Source: Janibacter anophelis NBRC 107843 (GTDB taxonomy: Bacteria > Actinomycetota > Actinomycetes > Actinomycetales > Dermatophilaceae). Taken from it: 32,214 bases of DNA. Location: assembly GCF_001570945.1 (NCBI RefSeq), contig NZ_BCSQ01000045.1:1-32214 (forward strand), given 5' to 3'. Below, in pieces: positions 17,133 to 24,979 of the stretch. The translations under genes were made by a program, and so were the position numbers. How positions within the stretch are numbered: position 1 is the stretch's first letter; every line of letters starts with the position of its first letter. The notes beneath the pieces were generated by a model. The model did not search any database. It had not been told where the DNA came from and worked only from the letters and a program-made list of their open reading frames with translations.

Positions 17133-18071
17133 ATGAGCCGTGCACTGCCGCAGACCGAGCCGCTGTCAGGTCTCCCGGAGCGGGTGACGATCTACGAGGT
17201 CGGCGCGCGTGACGGGTTGCAGAATGAGAAGGCGGTCGTCCCCACCGAGGTCAAGGCGCAGTTCGTCCGCCGCCTGCTCGCCGCGGGGCTCGAGACCGTC
17301 GAGACCACGTCCTTCGTCTCCCCGCGCTGGGTGCCGCAGCTCGCGGACGCGAGCGAGCTGCTCGCCGACTTGGGGGAGGTGGGGCGGGGCCCCCTTCGTC
17401 CCGTGCTCGTGCCCAACGAGCGCGGTCTGGACCGCGCCATGGAGTCCGGTGTCGGGGCGGTCGCGATCTTCGGCAGCGCGACGGAGACCTTCGCGCAGAA
17501 GAACCTCGGGCGCTCGCGCCCGGAGTCGGTCGAGATGTTGGCCCCGGTCGTGCGCCGCGCGCAGGAGGCCGGGATGTGGGTGCGCGCGTACGTGTCGATG
17601 TGCTTCGGCGACCCGTGGGAGGGGCCGGTGCCCGTCGCCCAGGTCGCCGACGCGTGCGCCGAGCTGATGGACCTCGGCTGCGACCAGCTGTCGATCGGCG
17701 ACACGATCGGTGCCGGCACGGCCGGCCACGTCGAGGCGCTGCTCGGTGAGCTCGACCGGCGCGGCATCGGCGTGGACCGGATCGGTGTGCACTTCCACGA
17801 CACCTACGGGCAGGCGTTGACCAACACCCTGACCGCCCTGCGCGCGGGGGTCTCGGTCGTCGACGCCTCCACCGGCGGTCTCGGTGGCTGCCCCTATGCC
17901 AAGTCGGCGACCGGCAACCTCGCCACGGAGGACCTCGTCTGGCTGCTCGACGGCGCCGGCGTCGAGACCGGCGTCGACCTCGACGCCCTCGTCGCCACGA
18001 GCGTGTGGATGGCGCAGCAGCTGGGCAAGCCCTCGCCCTCGCGGGTGGTCAAGGCGCTGGCGGGGGCGTAG
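17133..18071 (+). CDS. Hydroxymethylglutaryl-CoA lyase
   Basis: The 312-residue TIM-barrel enzyme belongs to the HMG-CoA lyase family, which cleaves HMG-CoA to acetoacetate and acetyl-CoA in leucine breakdown. The catalytic landmarks are present: EVGARDGLQNE (Arg26, Asp27), the metal-binding HFHD (His220, His222) and the Cys-containing loop GGLGGCPYA (Cys253). The ATG at 17133 follows GGGGGAGA; an upstream TTG at 17115 gives only six extra residues. No other leucine catabolism gene (MCC carboxylase, isovaleryl-CoA dehydrogenase) is in the window. It sits alone between minus-strand genes. It contains one exact dispersed 11-mer (17390-17400), translated as GPLRP. Confidence 0.92.
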   Translation: MSRALPQTEPLSGLPERVTIYEVGARDGLQNEKAVVPTEVKAQFVRRLLAAGLETVETTSFVSPRWVPQLADASELLADLGEVGRGPLRPVLVPNERGLDRAMESGVGAVAIFGSATETFAQKNLGRSRPESVEMLAPVVRRAQEAGMWVRAYVSMCFGDPWEGPVPVAQVADACAELMDLGCDQLSIGDTIGAGTAGHVEALLGELDRRGIGVDRIGVHFHDTYGQALTNTLTALRAGVSVVDASTGGLGGCPYAKSATGNLATEDLVWLLDGAGVETGVDLDALVATSVWMAQQLGKPSPSRVVKALAGA

Positions 18072-18076
18072 CGCCT
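18052..18076. terminator. Weak hairpin at the lyase/helicase-like convergent junction
   Basis: A 7-bp inverted repeat (18052-18058 with 18070-18076, loop of 11) includes the end of the lyase gene. The two convergent genes are only four bases apart, so no room exists for a larger terminator. Confidence 0.35.
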
Positions 18077-20274
18077 CACCCGTCGATGACCACGCCCGTG
18101 ACGCGGTGGAGCGAGTAGACCTGCGGGACGGCGTCGACCTCGCCGACGACCCGGCCCCCGTCGACGGACGAAGGGTGGAACAACAGTCGTCGCGTCGCCC
18201 CCTCCGCGTCGGTGATGCCGAGCCACACGGGCAGTCGGTCGGCCGCGGCCTCCCGCAGCAGCGCCGCGTTGCTCGCGGGGTCGAGCGCGGGGATCGCGGG
18301 CCCGCCGTCGCGGGGCGCCTCGCGCTGGACCTGCGCCCTGGCCTCGCCCTCGCGCAGCCGGCGCAGCACCTCTTCGGAGGGCTCGGGCGCGACCTCGGTG
18401 ACCGGTCGCTCGCGGCGCGGCGTCATCCGCTGGGCTCCCGGCGCGCTCGAAACCACTCCACCGGCGCCCTCCAGCGCGGGTGAGGCGCCGACCTCGCGCA
18501 GCGCGTCGAGCAGCGTGGCCGGTCCGAGGGGGGTGACGAGGACCGTCGGCGCGAGCAGGCGCAGCTGCAGGTGGCCCAGGTCGCGGTGGGTGAGCAGCGC
18601 CTCGAGGTGCGTGGGGTCGTCGCTGCGCAGGTAGGCGCCGGCGCTGCCCACGCGCAGCTGCCCGTGGCGGCGGGCGACGTCGCGCACGAGGTAGTCGAGC
18701 GGCTGGGGCACCGGCCCGCTGCTGAAGTGGCCGAGGCGCTCGAGCAGGTCGTCGGCGGTCCACCCCGCGTCGAGCGCCGCCCGCAGGGAGGTCTCGGTGA
18801 ACCGGTGCACGCTCGCCCCGCCACGCGACTCGAGCCGGGCACTGCGGCGCAGGAGGGCCGCGAGCTCGGGCACTGGGGTGCCGGGCACGATCGCGGTGAG
18901 GTCGGCCTGCAGGAGCAGCCGGTCGACCGGCTCGGGCACGAGCGTGCCGAGCAGGTGACCGGCCGCGGCCTCGTCGGTGAGCAGCAGTCGGCCGACCCGG
19001 GCCAGGGCGCCACGGCCGGTGACGCCGAGCTGTTCGCCCTCGCGCAGCAGCGCGGCGACGGCTTCGTCGGCGCCGTGCGGCATCCGGCGGGGGCGTCGGT
19101 GGCGCAGCATCGTCAGGACCTCGCCCGCGTCGGGCGCGCTGCCCTCCGGGAGATCGGCGAGGATGTCGAGGACCTCGCGGCGCAGGGCCCGCACCGGGGG
19201 CCAGACCATGCCCTCCGAGAGGGCATTGACCCGGCCGCCGTCCTCGGGGGCCGGCACGACGCTGGCGCGCAGGGAGCGCAGCCACGGGCCGGCGAGGTCG
19301 GCCCAGCGGCCCGTGGGGGACTGGGCGCGCCACTCGTCGACGGTCGTCGTCAGGCGCCACGTCGGGTCGACGGCGTGGTCGTCGCCGAGCAGCCCGGCGC
19401 CGAGCGCCAGCTCGAGGAGGAAGGTGGCCGTGACCTCGTCGAGGTCGACCCGACCGGCGAGCGTGCGCAGGTCGCGCACGGCCAGGCCGCCGCTGCGCAG
19501 CACCCGGGGGCGCAGGTCGTCGACGTGGTCGAGCAGCTCGTCGACGAGGGCGACGACCTCCGTGGCCGCAGCGGTGGCGGCGCGGTCGACGTCGTCGGGG
19601 TCGAGGACGCGCTCGGTCCCGGCGGCCGCGGCGTCGAGGTCGACCAACCGCCCGCCGCGCACGGCCAGCGCGACCTCGCGGGGCACGAGCACGTGCGCGG
19701 CGTCGGGCGCGACGACGAGTCCGGCGTCGACGAGCGTGGCGACGGCCCGTCCCGCGCGACCCTCGGGGTCGGTCGGCACGGCGGCGGTCGGGCCGTGGTG
19801 GGCGATGCGGTCGAGGATGCGCGCGGCCTCCGGCGACAGGTCCTCGATCGCTGCGGTCAGGTCGGCGGGGAGGGCGTGGCCCAAGGTCTGCGCGCTCGGC
19901 CCCAGTCCGGCGGGGTGCGGGCCGAGGACGTCGCTCACGGTCCGGGAGAGCACCGGGCCGTCGGCGGAGCGCCACAGCAGCGCCGCGGCGGTGAGGTCGG
20001 CGAGGAGGGCGGCAGCACTCCCTTCGTCCGTGCCGACGAAGGGGGCGATGTCCGCCGCGTCCGTCGAACCGGTGATCGCGCAGGCCTGCAGAGCGCTCAG
20101 GTGCGGCAGGTCGAGGTGGTCGACGGCGCGGGCCGTGCTGGCACGCGTGCTCGCCCGGGCGGCGAGCGCCGTCAGGTCGGCCGGCTGCGGCCGGGCCAGG
20201 TCCGGGCGCAGCTCGAGCAGCGCCACCAGCTCCTCGTCGGTGCGGTGGCGGATGTCCTCGGCGAGGGAGCGCAC
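18076..20274 (-). CDS. XPB/Ssl2-like helicase-associated domain protein (Rv0862c family)
   Basis: The 732-residue protein lacks Walker A, DEAH or other helicase motifs. It matches the length and composition of the actinobacterial XPB/Ssl2-like helicase-associated family (M. tuberculosis Rv0862c), which is encoded beside XPB. The N-terminus (SLAEDIRHRTDEELVALLELRPDL) is a conserved helical opening. Then come winged-helix-like repeats and a region near residues 460-590 (LLQADLTAIVPG, RFTETSLRAALDAGWTADDLLERL) typical of the conserved helicase-C-like domain. It probably assists XPB or acts on DNA; this is inference. The GTG at 20274 lies 14 bases after the MFS stop with no strong Shine-Dalgarno, so it is probably coupled to the upstream gene. 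A longer frame to 20667 overlaps that gene and was rejected. Confidence 0.85.
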   Translation of the reverse strand: MRSLAEDIRHRTDEELVALLELRPDLARPQPADLTALAARASTRASTARAVDHLDLPHLSALQACAITGSTDAADIAPFVGTDEGSAAALLADLTAAALLWRSADGPVLSRTVSDVLGPHPAGLGPSAQTLGHALPADLTAAIEDLSPEAARILDRIAHHGPTAAVPTDPEGRAGRAVATLVDAGLVVAPDAAHVLVPREVALAVRGGRLVDLDAAAAGTERVLDPDDVDRAATAAATEVVALVDELLDHVDDLRPRVLRSGGLAVRDLRTLAGRVDLDEVTATFLLELALGAGLLGDDHAVDPTWRLTTTVDEWRAQSPTGRWADLAGPWLRSLRASVVPAPEDGGRVNALSEGMVWPPVRALRREVLDILADLPEGSAPDAGEVLTMLRHRRPRRMPHGADEAVAALLREGEQLGVTGRGALARVGRLLLTDEAAAGHLLGTLVPEPVDRLLLQADLTAIVPGTPVPELAALLRRSARLESRGGASVHRFTETSLRAALDAGWTADDLLERLGHFSSGPVPQPLDYLVRDVARRHGQLRVGSAGAYLRSDDPTHLEALLTHRDLGHLQLRLLAPTVLVTPLGPATLLDALREVGASPALEGAGGVVSSAPGAQRMTPRRERPVTEVAPEPSEEVLRRLREGEARAQVQREAPRDGGPAIPALDPASNAALLREAAADRLPVWLGITDAEGATRRLLFHPSSVDGGRVVGEVDAVPQVYSLHRVTGVVIDG

Positions 20275-20288
20275 CGGCCCACGGTAGT

Positions 20289-21599
20289 TCAGCGGGCGGC
20301 CACCGCGTCCGGCGCGCTCGCGGTGACGCCGTTGACCTCCGGGCTGATGAGGCGCTCCAGGCGCAGCATGACCCACGCGGTGACGACGAGTCCGGCGATG
20401 ATGACGCCGATGAAGACCGCCCCGAGCCCGCGGTCGAGCAGGACGCCGGCGGCGATCGGCCCGAGCACGCCGCCGGACATGAAGGCGGTCGACTGCGCGG
20501 CATTGACCCGGCCGCGCAGGTGGTCGGGCGCCATGTCGTTGGTGATCGCCGGCAGGGTCGGCTGGAGCAGGGTCTCGCCCAGACCGAAGAGCGCGCCGAA
20601 GAGCACGACGAGGACGGCCGCGCTCAGGGTCGCCGGCAGCAGGCCGCTCAGGCCCATCGCGCCCCACGCCGCGAACCAGATGACGAGCATGACCAGGCCG
20701 ACTCGGGTGCGCCGGTGGCCCTCGATGCGGTGCAGCACCCAGAACTGCAGCAGCACGATGACCGCCGTGTTGGCCGCGAAGAGCACGCCGATCGTCTCGG
20801 TGCCCACCTGGGAGACCGTGCGGGCGAAGGCCGGCACGCCCGCCTCGAACTGCCCGTACCCGACGAAGCTCGACACGACCGCGAGCAGCAGCACCCAGCG
20901 CATGCCGGGCAGGCGCAGGACCGTGGCGTAGCTGGCGGCGCCGGCGTCATCCGCCGGTGCCTCGGCGCGCGCGTGGACATGACGAAGGGGGCCCAGCAGC
21001 CAGATCCCGGGGATGAGCACGAGCACCGCGTCGAGGAGGAAGATCGCCTCGAAGGTCCCCGGGCGGGTGACGTCGACGAACGCTCCGGCAATGAGTCCGC
21101 CGGCGCCGATGCCGAGGTTGAGCAGCGCGAAGTTGACCCCGAAGTAGCGCTGCCGCAGCGGCCCGCGCACGAGCGCCGAGATGAAGGTGTTGGCCGCGGA
21201 CCAGCCGATGCTCGCCGACAGGCCCATGAGCACGGTCCCGGTCACGGCGAGTGGGAGCGCCGTCGCGAAGGCCATCGCGACCGCGCCCAGGCTCTGGCTG
21301 ATGCCGGCGATGATGAGCATCCACCGCGCCCCGACCCGGTCGGTGAGGCTGCCCATCGGGCCCGCGGCGACCGCGGCGACCAGGGCGATGAGCGCCATGA
21401 TCGTGCCCGCGGTGTCGAGGGAAAAATGGCGCACCTCGTGCAGGTAGATCACCGTGAAGGGCAGCGTCATGCCCCGCCCCAGGTGCTGGAGCGCGACGGT
21501 CGAGAGGAGGAACCTCCCTTCGCGCGGAAGTGCCCGCCAGAACCCGGACACGCCCGGCCCGATCTCGTGGGCGGGGACGTCCTTGGGCAGCGTGGTCAC
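20289..21599 (-). CDS. MFS transporter
   Basis: The 436-residue protein has about 12 helices. The MFS loop 2-3 signature is recognisable as GSLTDRVGARWML, and a matching loop occurs in the second half (VLHRIEGHRRTR). Other helices include ALLNLGIGAGGLIAGAF and GPIAAGVLLDRGLG. Family members export drugs or small metabolites by proton antiport; nothing in the sequence reveals the substrate. I chose the GTG at 21599 because the first helix (FLLSTVALQHLGRGMTLPF) begins about 30 residues later. The ATG at 21609 is out of frame. No good Shine-Dalgarno is seen. It is upstream of and probably co-transcribed with the helicase-like gene, and divergent from the cold-shock gene. The context resembles Rv0876c. 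Confidence 0.88.
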   Translation of the reverse strand: MTTLPKDVPAHEIGPGVSGFWRALPREGRFLLSTVALQHLGRGMTLPFTVIYLHEVRHFSLDTAGTIMALIALVAAVAAGPMGSLTDRVGARWMLIIAGISQSLGAVAMAFATALPLAVTGTVLMGLSASIGWSAANTFISALVRGPLRQRYFGVNFALLNLGIGAGGLIAGAFVDVTRPGTFEAIFLLDAVLVLIPGIWLLGPLRHVHARAEAPADDAGAASYATVLRLPGMRWVLLLAVVSSFVGYGQFEAGVPAFARTVSQVGTETIGVLFAANTAVIVLLQFWVLHRIEGHRRTRVGLVMLVIWFAAWGAMGLSGLLPATLSAAVLVVLFGALFGLGETLLQPTLPAITNDMAPDHLRGRVNAAQSTAFMSGGVLGPIAAGVLLDRGLGAVFIGVIIAGLVVTAWVMLRLERLISPEVNGVTASAPDAVAAR

Positions 21600-21725
21600 G
21601 AGGGGCCATGCTGCCCCAGCCCACCGACAGCCGACCACCGGGTTTTCGGCGCTTCGGGTTAGCCTTGACGGTGGTGCACGGACCCGTGCGCCCACACACC
21701 CCCGGTAACGAGCAAGAGGTGCACG

Positions 21726-22121
21726 GTGCCCACTGGCAAGGTCAAGTGGTACGACGCGGAGAAGGGCTTCGGCTTCATCTCCGGCGACGACGGCGCGGAC
21801 ATCTTCCTCCACGCCAATGCCCTGCCCGAGGGCACGACGACCCTCAAGGGCGGCACGCGCGTCGACTACGGCGTCGTCGAGGGCCGCCGCGGCTCCCAGG
21901 CGATGGGCGTCACGGTGCTCGACGCCCCGCCGAGCGTCGCCTCCAACCTGCGTCAGCGCGACCGCAAGCCCGCCGAGGACATGGCGGCCATCGTCGAGGA
22001 CGTCATCAAGCTGCTCGACGGCGTCGGCAACGGCCTGCGCCGCGGTCGGTACCCCGAGCGCGCCCAGGGCGCCAAGGTCGCCCAGGTGCTGCGTCGCATC
22101 GCCGACGACCTGGAGGGCTGA
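21726..22121 (+). CDS. Cold-shock domain protein with C-terminal extension
   Basis: The 131-residue protein starts with a canonical cold-shock domain (1-66): GKVKWYDAEKGFGFI with RNP1 KGFGFI at 13-18 and RNP2 DIFLH at 25-29. These OB-fold surfaces bind single-stranded nucleic acid and act as RNA chaperones. A further 65 residues (PSVASNLRQRDRKPAEDMAAIVEDVIKLLDGVGNGLRRG...) are predicted helical and roughly double the size of typical CspA proteins. The length matches CspB (Rv0871) of M. tuberculosis, as I recall it. The GTG start at 21726 follows AAGAGG. The DUF3027 gene begins one base after its stop, so both are one translational unit. The gene is divergent from the MFS gene across 126 bases. 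Confidence 0.92.
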   Translation: MPTGKVKWYDAEKGFGFISGDDGADIFLHANALPEGTTTLKGGTRVDYGVVEGRRGSQAMGVTVLDAPPSVASNLRQRDRKPAEDMAAIVEDVIKLLDGVGNGLRRGRYPERAQGAKVAQVLRRIADDLEG

Positions 22122-22122
22122 G

Positions 22123-22890
22123 ATGACCGAGAGCGCCACCAAGCCGCGCGCCAAGGCGCGGCCCAAGGCCGACGCCGTCCTCGCGGCCGCGGTCGAGCCG
22201 GCCCGTCGCGAGCTCCACGAGGCGACGCAGGGGGAGGGGGTCGGCGAGCACGTCGGCTTCACCCTCGACGGGGAGCGCCTCGGCACGCACTGGTTCGCCG
22301 CGACCCTGCCCGGCTACAGCGGGTGGAACTGGGCGGTCACCGTCACCCGCGCCCCGCGCTCGAAGACGGCGACGGTCTGCGAGTCGCAGCTGCTGCCCGG
22401 CGACGACGCGATCCTCTCCCCGGAGTGGCTGCCGTGGGCCGAGCGCCTCGCCCCCGGCGACGTGGGCCCCGGTGACGTCACCCCCAAGATCGATGACGAC
22501 CCCAACCTCGTGGCCGGATTCGAGGCCACCGGCGAGGAGGACGTCGACGCCGTCGCGCTCTGGGAGCTCGGCCTGGGCCGTCCGCGCGTGCTGTCAGCCG
22601 AGGGCCGCGACGCGGCCGCCCAGCGCTGGTACGACGGCGCGCACGGACCGACCGCCGAGGTCGCCGTCAAGGCGCCCGGTCGCTGCTCGGGCTGCGGCTA
22701 CTTCATCCCGATGGCCGGCGAGCTGCGCCGCGTCTTCGGCGTCTGCGCCAACGAGTGGAGCCCGAGCGACGGTGGCGTCGTGAGCCGCGACCACGGCTGC
22801 GGCGCGCACTCCGAGGTCGACATGGAGGCCCCCGAGCCGGAAAAGATCGGGACCCCCATCCTCGACGACGAGGTGCTCGAGAGCCTCTGA
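22123..22890 (+). CDS. DUF3027 domain-containing protein
   Basis: The 255-residue soluble protein matches DUF3027, an actinobacterial family with no assigned function. The visible features are a Lys/Ala-rich N-terminus, the conserved GTHWFAATLPGYSGWNWAV segment (54-72) and a C-terminal Cys/His cluster: Cys188-x2-Cys191, Cys208, His224, Cys226 and His229. This cluster looks like a zinc ribbon, which is inferred from spacing. The ATG at 22123 is one base after the cold-shock stop; GGAGGG within the end of the upstream gene serves as ribosome binding site. Tight coupling to a nucleic-acid chaperone suggests a role in RNA or stress, but this is inference only. Confidence 0.88.
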   Translation: MTESATKPRAKARPKADAVLAAAVEPARRELHEATQGEGVGEHVGFTLDGERLGTHWFAATLPGYSGWNWAVTVTRAPRSKTATVCESQLLPGDDAILSPEWLPWAERLAPGDVGPGDVTPKIDDDPNLVAGFEATGEEDVDAVALWELGLGRPRVLSAEGRDAAAQRWYDGAHGPTAEVAVKAPGRCSGCGYFIPMAGELRRVFGVCANEWSPSDGGVVSRDHGCGAHSEVDMEAPEPEKIGTPILDDEVLESL

Positions 22891-22902
22891 GGCGCAGCGC
22901 TT

Positions 22903-22916
22903 TACGATGGCGCCCA
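22903..22916 (+). promoter_or_regulatory. Leaderless-type promoter of the nucleobase permease gene
   Basis: TACGAT at 22903-22908 is a good -10 element and is followed by seven bases and then the ATG at 22916. This places the expected transcription start at or beside the A of the start codon. No Shine-Dalgarno is present. The layout is the standard one for leaderless genes in actinobacteria. Confidence 0.6.
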
Positions 22917-24397
22917 TGACCACCCCTGCTGCGCCTCCGGCGGAGGCCTCCGCGATCGAGCGGTACTTCAAGATCCACGAACGCGGTTCGACGATCGCGC
23001 AAGAGGTCCGCGGCGGGTTCGCGACCTTCTTCACGATGGCGTACATCGTCGTCCTCAACCCGCTGATCATCGGCACCCAGGCTGACTCGACCGGGGGCTT
23101 CCTCGGTGGGGGTGACGGGCCCAACCTCGCCATGGTCGCCGCGTGCACCGCGCTCGTCGCCGGCGTCATGACGCTGCTCATGGGGGTCGTGGCCAACTAC
23201 CCGCTCGCGCTCGCAGCGGGACTGGGGCTCAACGCCTTCGTCGCCTTCGGCATCGCCAAGCTGCCGGAGATGACCTGGGCCGACGCGATGGGCCTGGTCG
23301 TCCTCGAGGGCCTGATCATCCTGCTGCTCGTCCTCACCGGGTTCCGCAAGGCGGTGCTGCACGCGGTCCCCGCGCAGCTCAAGGTCGCGATCTCCGTCGG
23401 CATCGGCCTCTTCATCACCGTCGTCGGCCTCGTCGACGCCGGCTTCGTGCGCAAGGCCGAAGGGGGTCCCCTCGGTGAGCTCGGCGTCGGCGGCTTCCTC
23501 GCCGGTTGGCCGCTCCTCGTCTTTGTCATCGGGCTCTTCGTCATCATCACGCTGCACGTGCGCGGGGTGAAGGGCGCGATCCTCTACGGCATCCTCGGCA
23601 CGACGGTCCTGGCGATCATCGTCGAGGCCGTCTTCTCTGTCGGCTCGCAGACCAACGCCGAGGGCGAGCTGGTCAACCCGACCGGCTGGGGGCTGAACGT
23701 CCCGAGCCTGCCCGACACCTTCGTCGCCGCCCCGGACTTCGGGCTGCTCGGACAGTTCAGCCTGCTCGGGTCCTTCGACAAGATCGGCATCGTCTCCGCG
23801 TCGCTGCTCGTCTTCACGATCCTGCTCGCCGACTTCTTCGACACGATGGGCACGATGGTCGCCGTCGGCGCCGAGGGCGACCTGCTCGACGAGGAGGGCA
23901 ACCCGCCCAACAGCCAGCGCATCCTCGTCGTCGACTCGCTCGCGGCCGCCGCGGGTGGTGCCGCCTCGGTCAGCTCCAACACGAGCTACATCGAGTCCGC
24001 CTCGGGTGTGGGCGAGGGGGCGCGCACCGGTCTGGCCTCGGTCGTGACGGGTGTGCTCTTCCTGCTCGCGACCTTCCTCTCCCCGCTCGTCGCGATCGTC
24101 CCCTACGAGGCCGCCACCCCGGCGCTGGTCCTCGTCGGATTCCTCATGATGCAGCAGGTCAAGGAGATCGACTGGGACGACCTGGAGATCGCCGTCCCCG
24201 CCTTCCTGACGATCATCCTCATGCCGTTCACCTACTCGATCACCGCGGGCATCGGCGCCGGCTTCGTCACCTACGTCTTCATCAAGGTGGTGCGCGGACG
24301 CTTCTCGACGATCCACCCGCTCATGTGGCTCGTCGCGGCCCTCTTCGTCCTCTACTTCGGGATCGACCCGATCAAGGGACTGCTCGGCGTGGAGTGA
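22916..24397 (+). CDS. AzgA-type (NCS2) purine nucleobase permease
   Basis: The 493-residue protein has about 12-13 helices and the AzgA/PbuG branch landmarks of NCS2: a short cytoplasmic RYFKIHERGSTIAQEVRGG lead, then FATFFTMAYIVVLNPLI, ANYPLALAAGLGLNAFVAF and LADFFDTMGTMVAVG. These are proton-coupled importers of adenine, guanine or hypoxanthine; the exact substrate is not determined here. I use ATG 22916 because of the leaderless promoter directly before it; ATG 22907 is also in frame and would add three residues. The preceding DUF3027 gene ends 25 bases upstream, so this gene probably has its own promoter. It ends at a very stable palindromic terminator. Confidence 0.92.
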   Translation: MTTPAAPPAEASAIERYFKIHERGSTIAQEVRGGFATFFTMAYIVVLNPLIIGTQADSTGGFLGGGDGPNLAMVAACTALVAGVMTLLMGVVANYPLALAAGLGLNAFVAFGIAKLPEMTWADAMGLVVLEGLIILLLVLTGFRKAVLHAVPAQLKVAISVGIGLFITVVGLVDAGFVRKAEGGPLGELGVGGFLAGWPLLVFVIGLFVIITLHVRGVKGAILYGILGTTVLAIIVEAVFSVGSQTNAEGELVNPTGWGLNVPSLPDTFVAAPDFGLLGQFSLLGSFDKIGIVSASLLVFTILLADFFDTMGTMVAVGAEGDLLDEEGNPPNSQRILVVDSLAAAAGGAASVSSNTSYIESASGVGEGARTGLASVVTGVLFLLATFLSPLVAIVPYEAATPALVLVGFLMMQQVKEIDWDDLEIAVPAFLTIILMPFTYSITAGIGAGFVTYVFIKVVRGRFSTIHPLMWLVAALFVLYFGIDPIKGLLGVE

Positions 24398-24414
24398 GCC
24401 CACCCCCTTCGCCT

Positions 24415-24452
24415 CGAGACCGCGCATCTCCCCGGGGAAATGCGCGGTCTCG
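24415..24452 (+). terminator. Very strong terminator after the nucleobase permease gene
   Basis: A 13-bp inverted repeat (24415-24427 with 24440-24452) is continued, after one mismatch, by TCCCC/GGGGA in the centre. The 38 bases form an almost complete palindrome 17 bases after the stop. It also shields the MarR promoter just downstream. Confidence 0.85.
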
Positions 24453-24476
24453 TGTATGTCAGCGCGTTCTCGGAAT

Positions 24477-24507
24477 AGTTAGCCGACGTAATGAGTTGTG
24501 CTAACTT
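24477..24507 (+). promoter_or_regulatory. MarR operon promoter with overlapping inverted-repeat operator
   Basis: TTAGCC (24479-24484) and TAACTT (24502-24507) lie 17 bases apart and look like -35 and -10 boxes. A perfect 7-bp inverted repeat AGTTAGC/GCTAACT (24477-24483 with 24500-24506) covers both boxes. A second pair, CCGAC/GTCGG, is nested around it. This local AT-rich patch fits a MarR autoregulatory site. The GTG of the regulator lies 26 bases downstream of the -10. Confidence 0.6.
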
Positions 24508-24532
24508 TGTCGGAACGAGCGAAGGGAGACCC

Positions 24533-24979
24533 GTGACCGAGACCGGGACGAGAGCACTGGGACCCGAGGACGTCAGCGCCCTCAGCGAGGACCTGCGCCT
24601 GGCGTGCATGCGGATCAGCCGCCGGGTCCGCTTAGAGAGCACCGGCGAGGTCGCGCCCCACCAGTTCTCCGTCCTCGCCCGGCTCGAGGACGGACCGCTC
24701 ACCCCGCGGGCCCTGGCCGACATCGAAAAGGTCTCGGCCCCGAGCATGACCCGCACCGTCGGCTGCCTCGCCGACGACGGGCTCGTCGAGCGCCACGACG
24801 ACCCGGAGGACGGGCGCCGCATCCTCGTCGAGCTCACCGCCGACGGCCGCGCCACCCTCGAGCGCACCCGCCGCCGCCGCGACCGCTGGATGGCCGAGCG
24901 GGTCGGCGAGCTGACCGACCAGGAGCAGGCGACGCTCCTGGCCGCCAGCGAGATCCTCGCGAGGATCGCGGCCCGATGA
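24533..24979 (+). CDS. MarR-family transcriptional regulator
   Basis: The 148-residue protein has the winged-helix MarR fold: a helix-rich N-terminus (DVSALSEDLRLACMRISRRVR), recognition helix segment (EKVSAPSMTRTVGCLADDGLV) and a wing with the conserved DPEDGRRILVELT. C-terminal helices form the dimer interface. MarR proteins dimerise and usually repress their own operon until a ligand binds; the ligand here is unknown. The GTG at 24533 follows GAAGGGAG. A longer frame from 24491 was rejected because it starts inside the promoter. Its stop overlaps the ATG of the MFS gene (ATGA), so it probably controls that exporter. Confidence 0.92.
   Translation: MTETGTRALGPEDVSALSEDLRLACMRISRRVRLESTGEVAPHQFSVLARLEDGPLTPRALADIEKVSAPSMTRTVGCLADDGLVERHDDPEDGRRILVELTADGRATLERTRRRRDRWMAERVGELTDQEQATLLAASEILARIAAR

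Noticed and set aside
18571-20931. A 786-residue plus-strand frame over the helicase-like and MFS genes
   Set aside because: It is Gly/Arg/Val-rich without domains, has no ribosome binding site, and lies opposite two well-supported genes.
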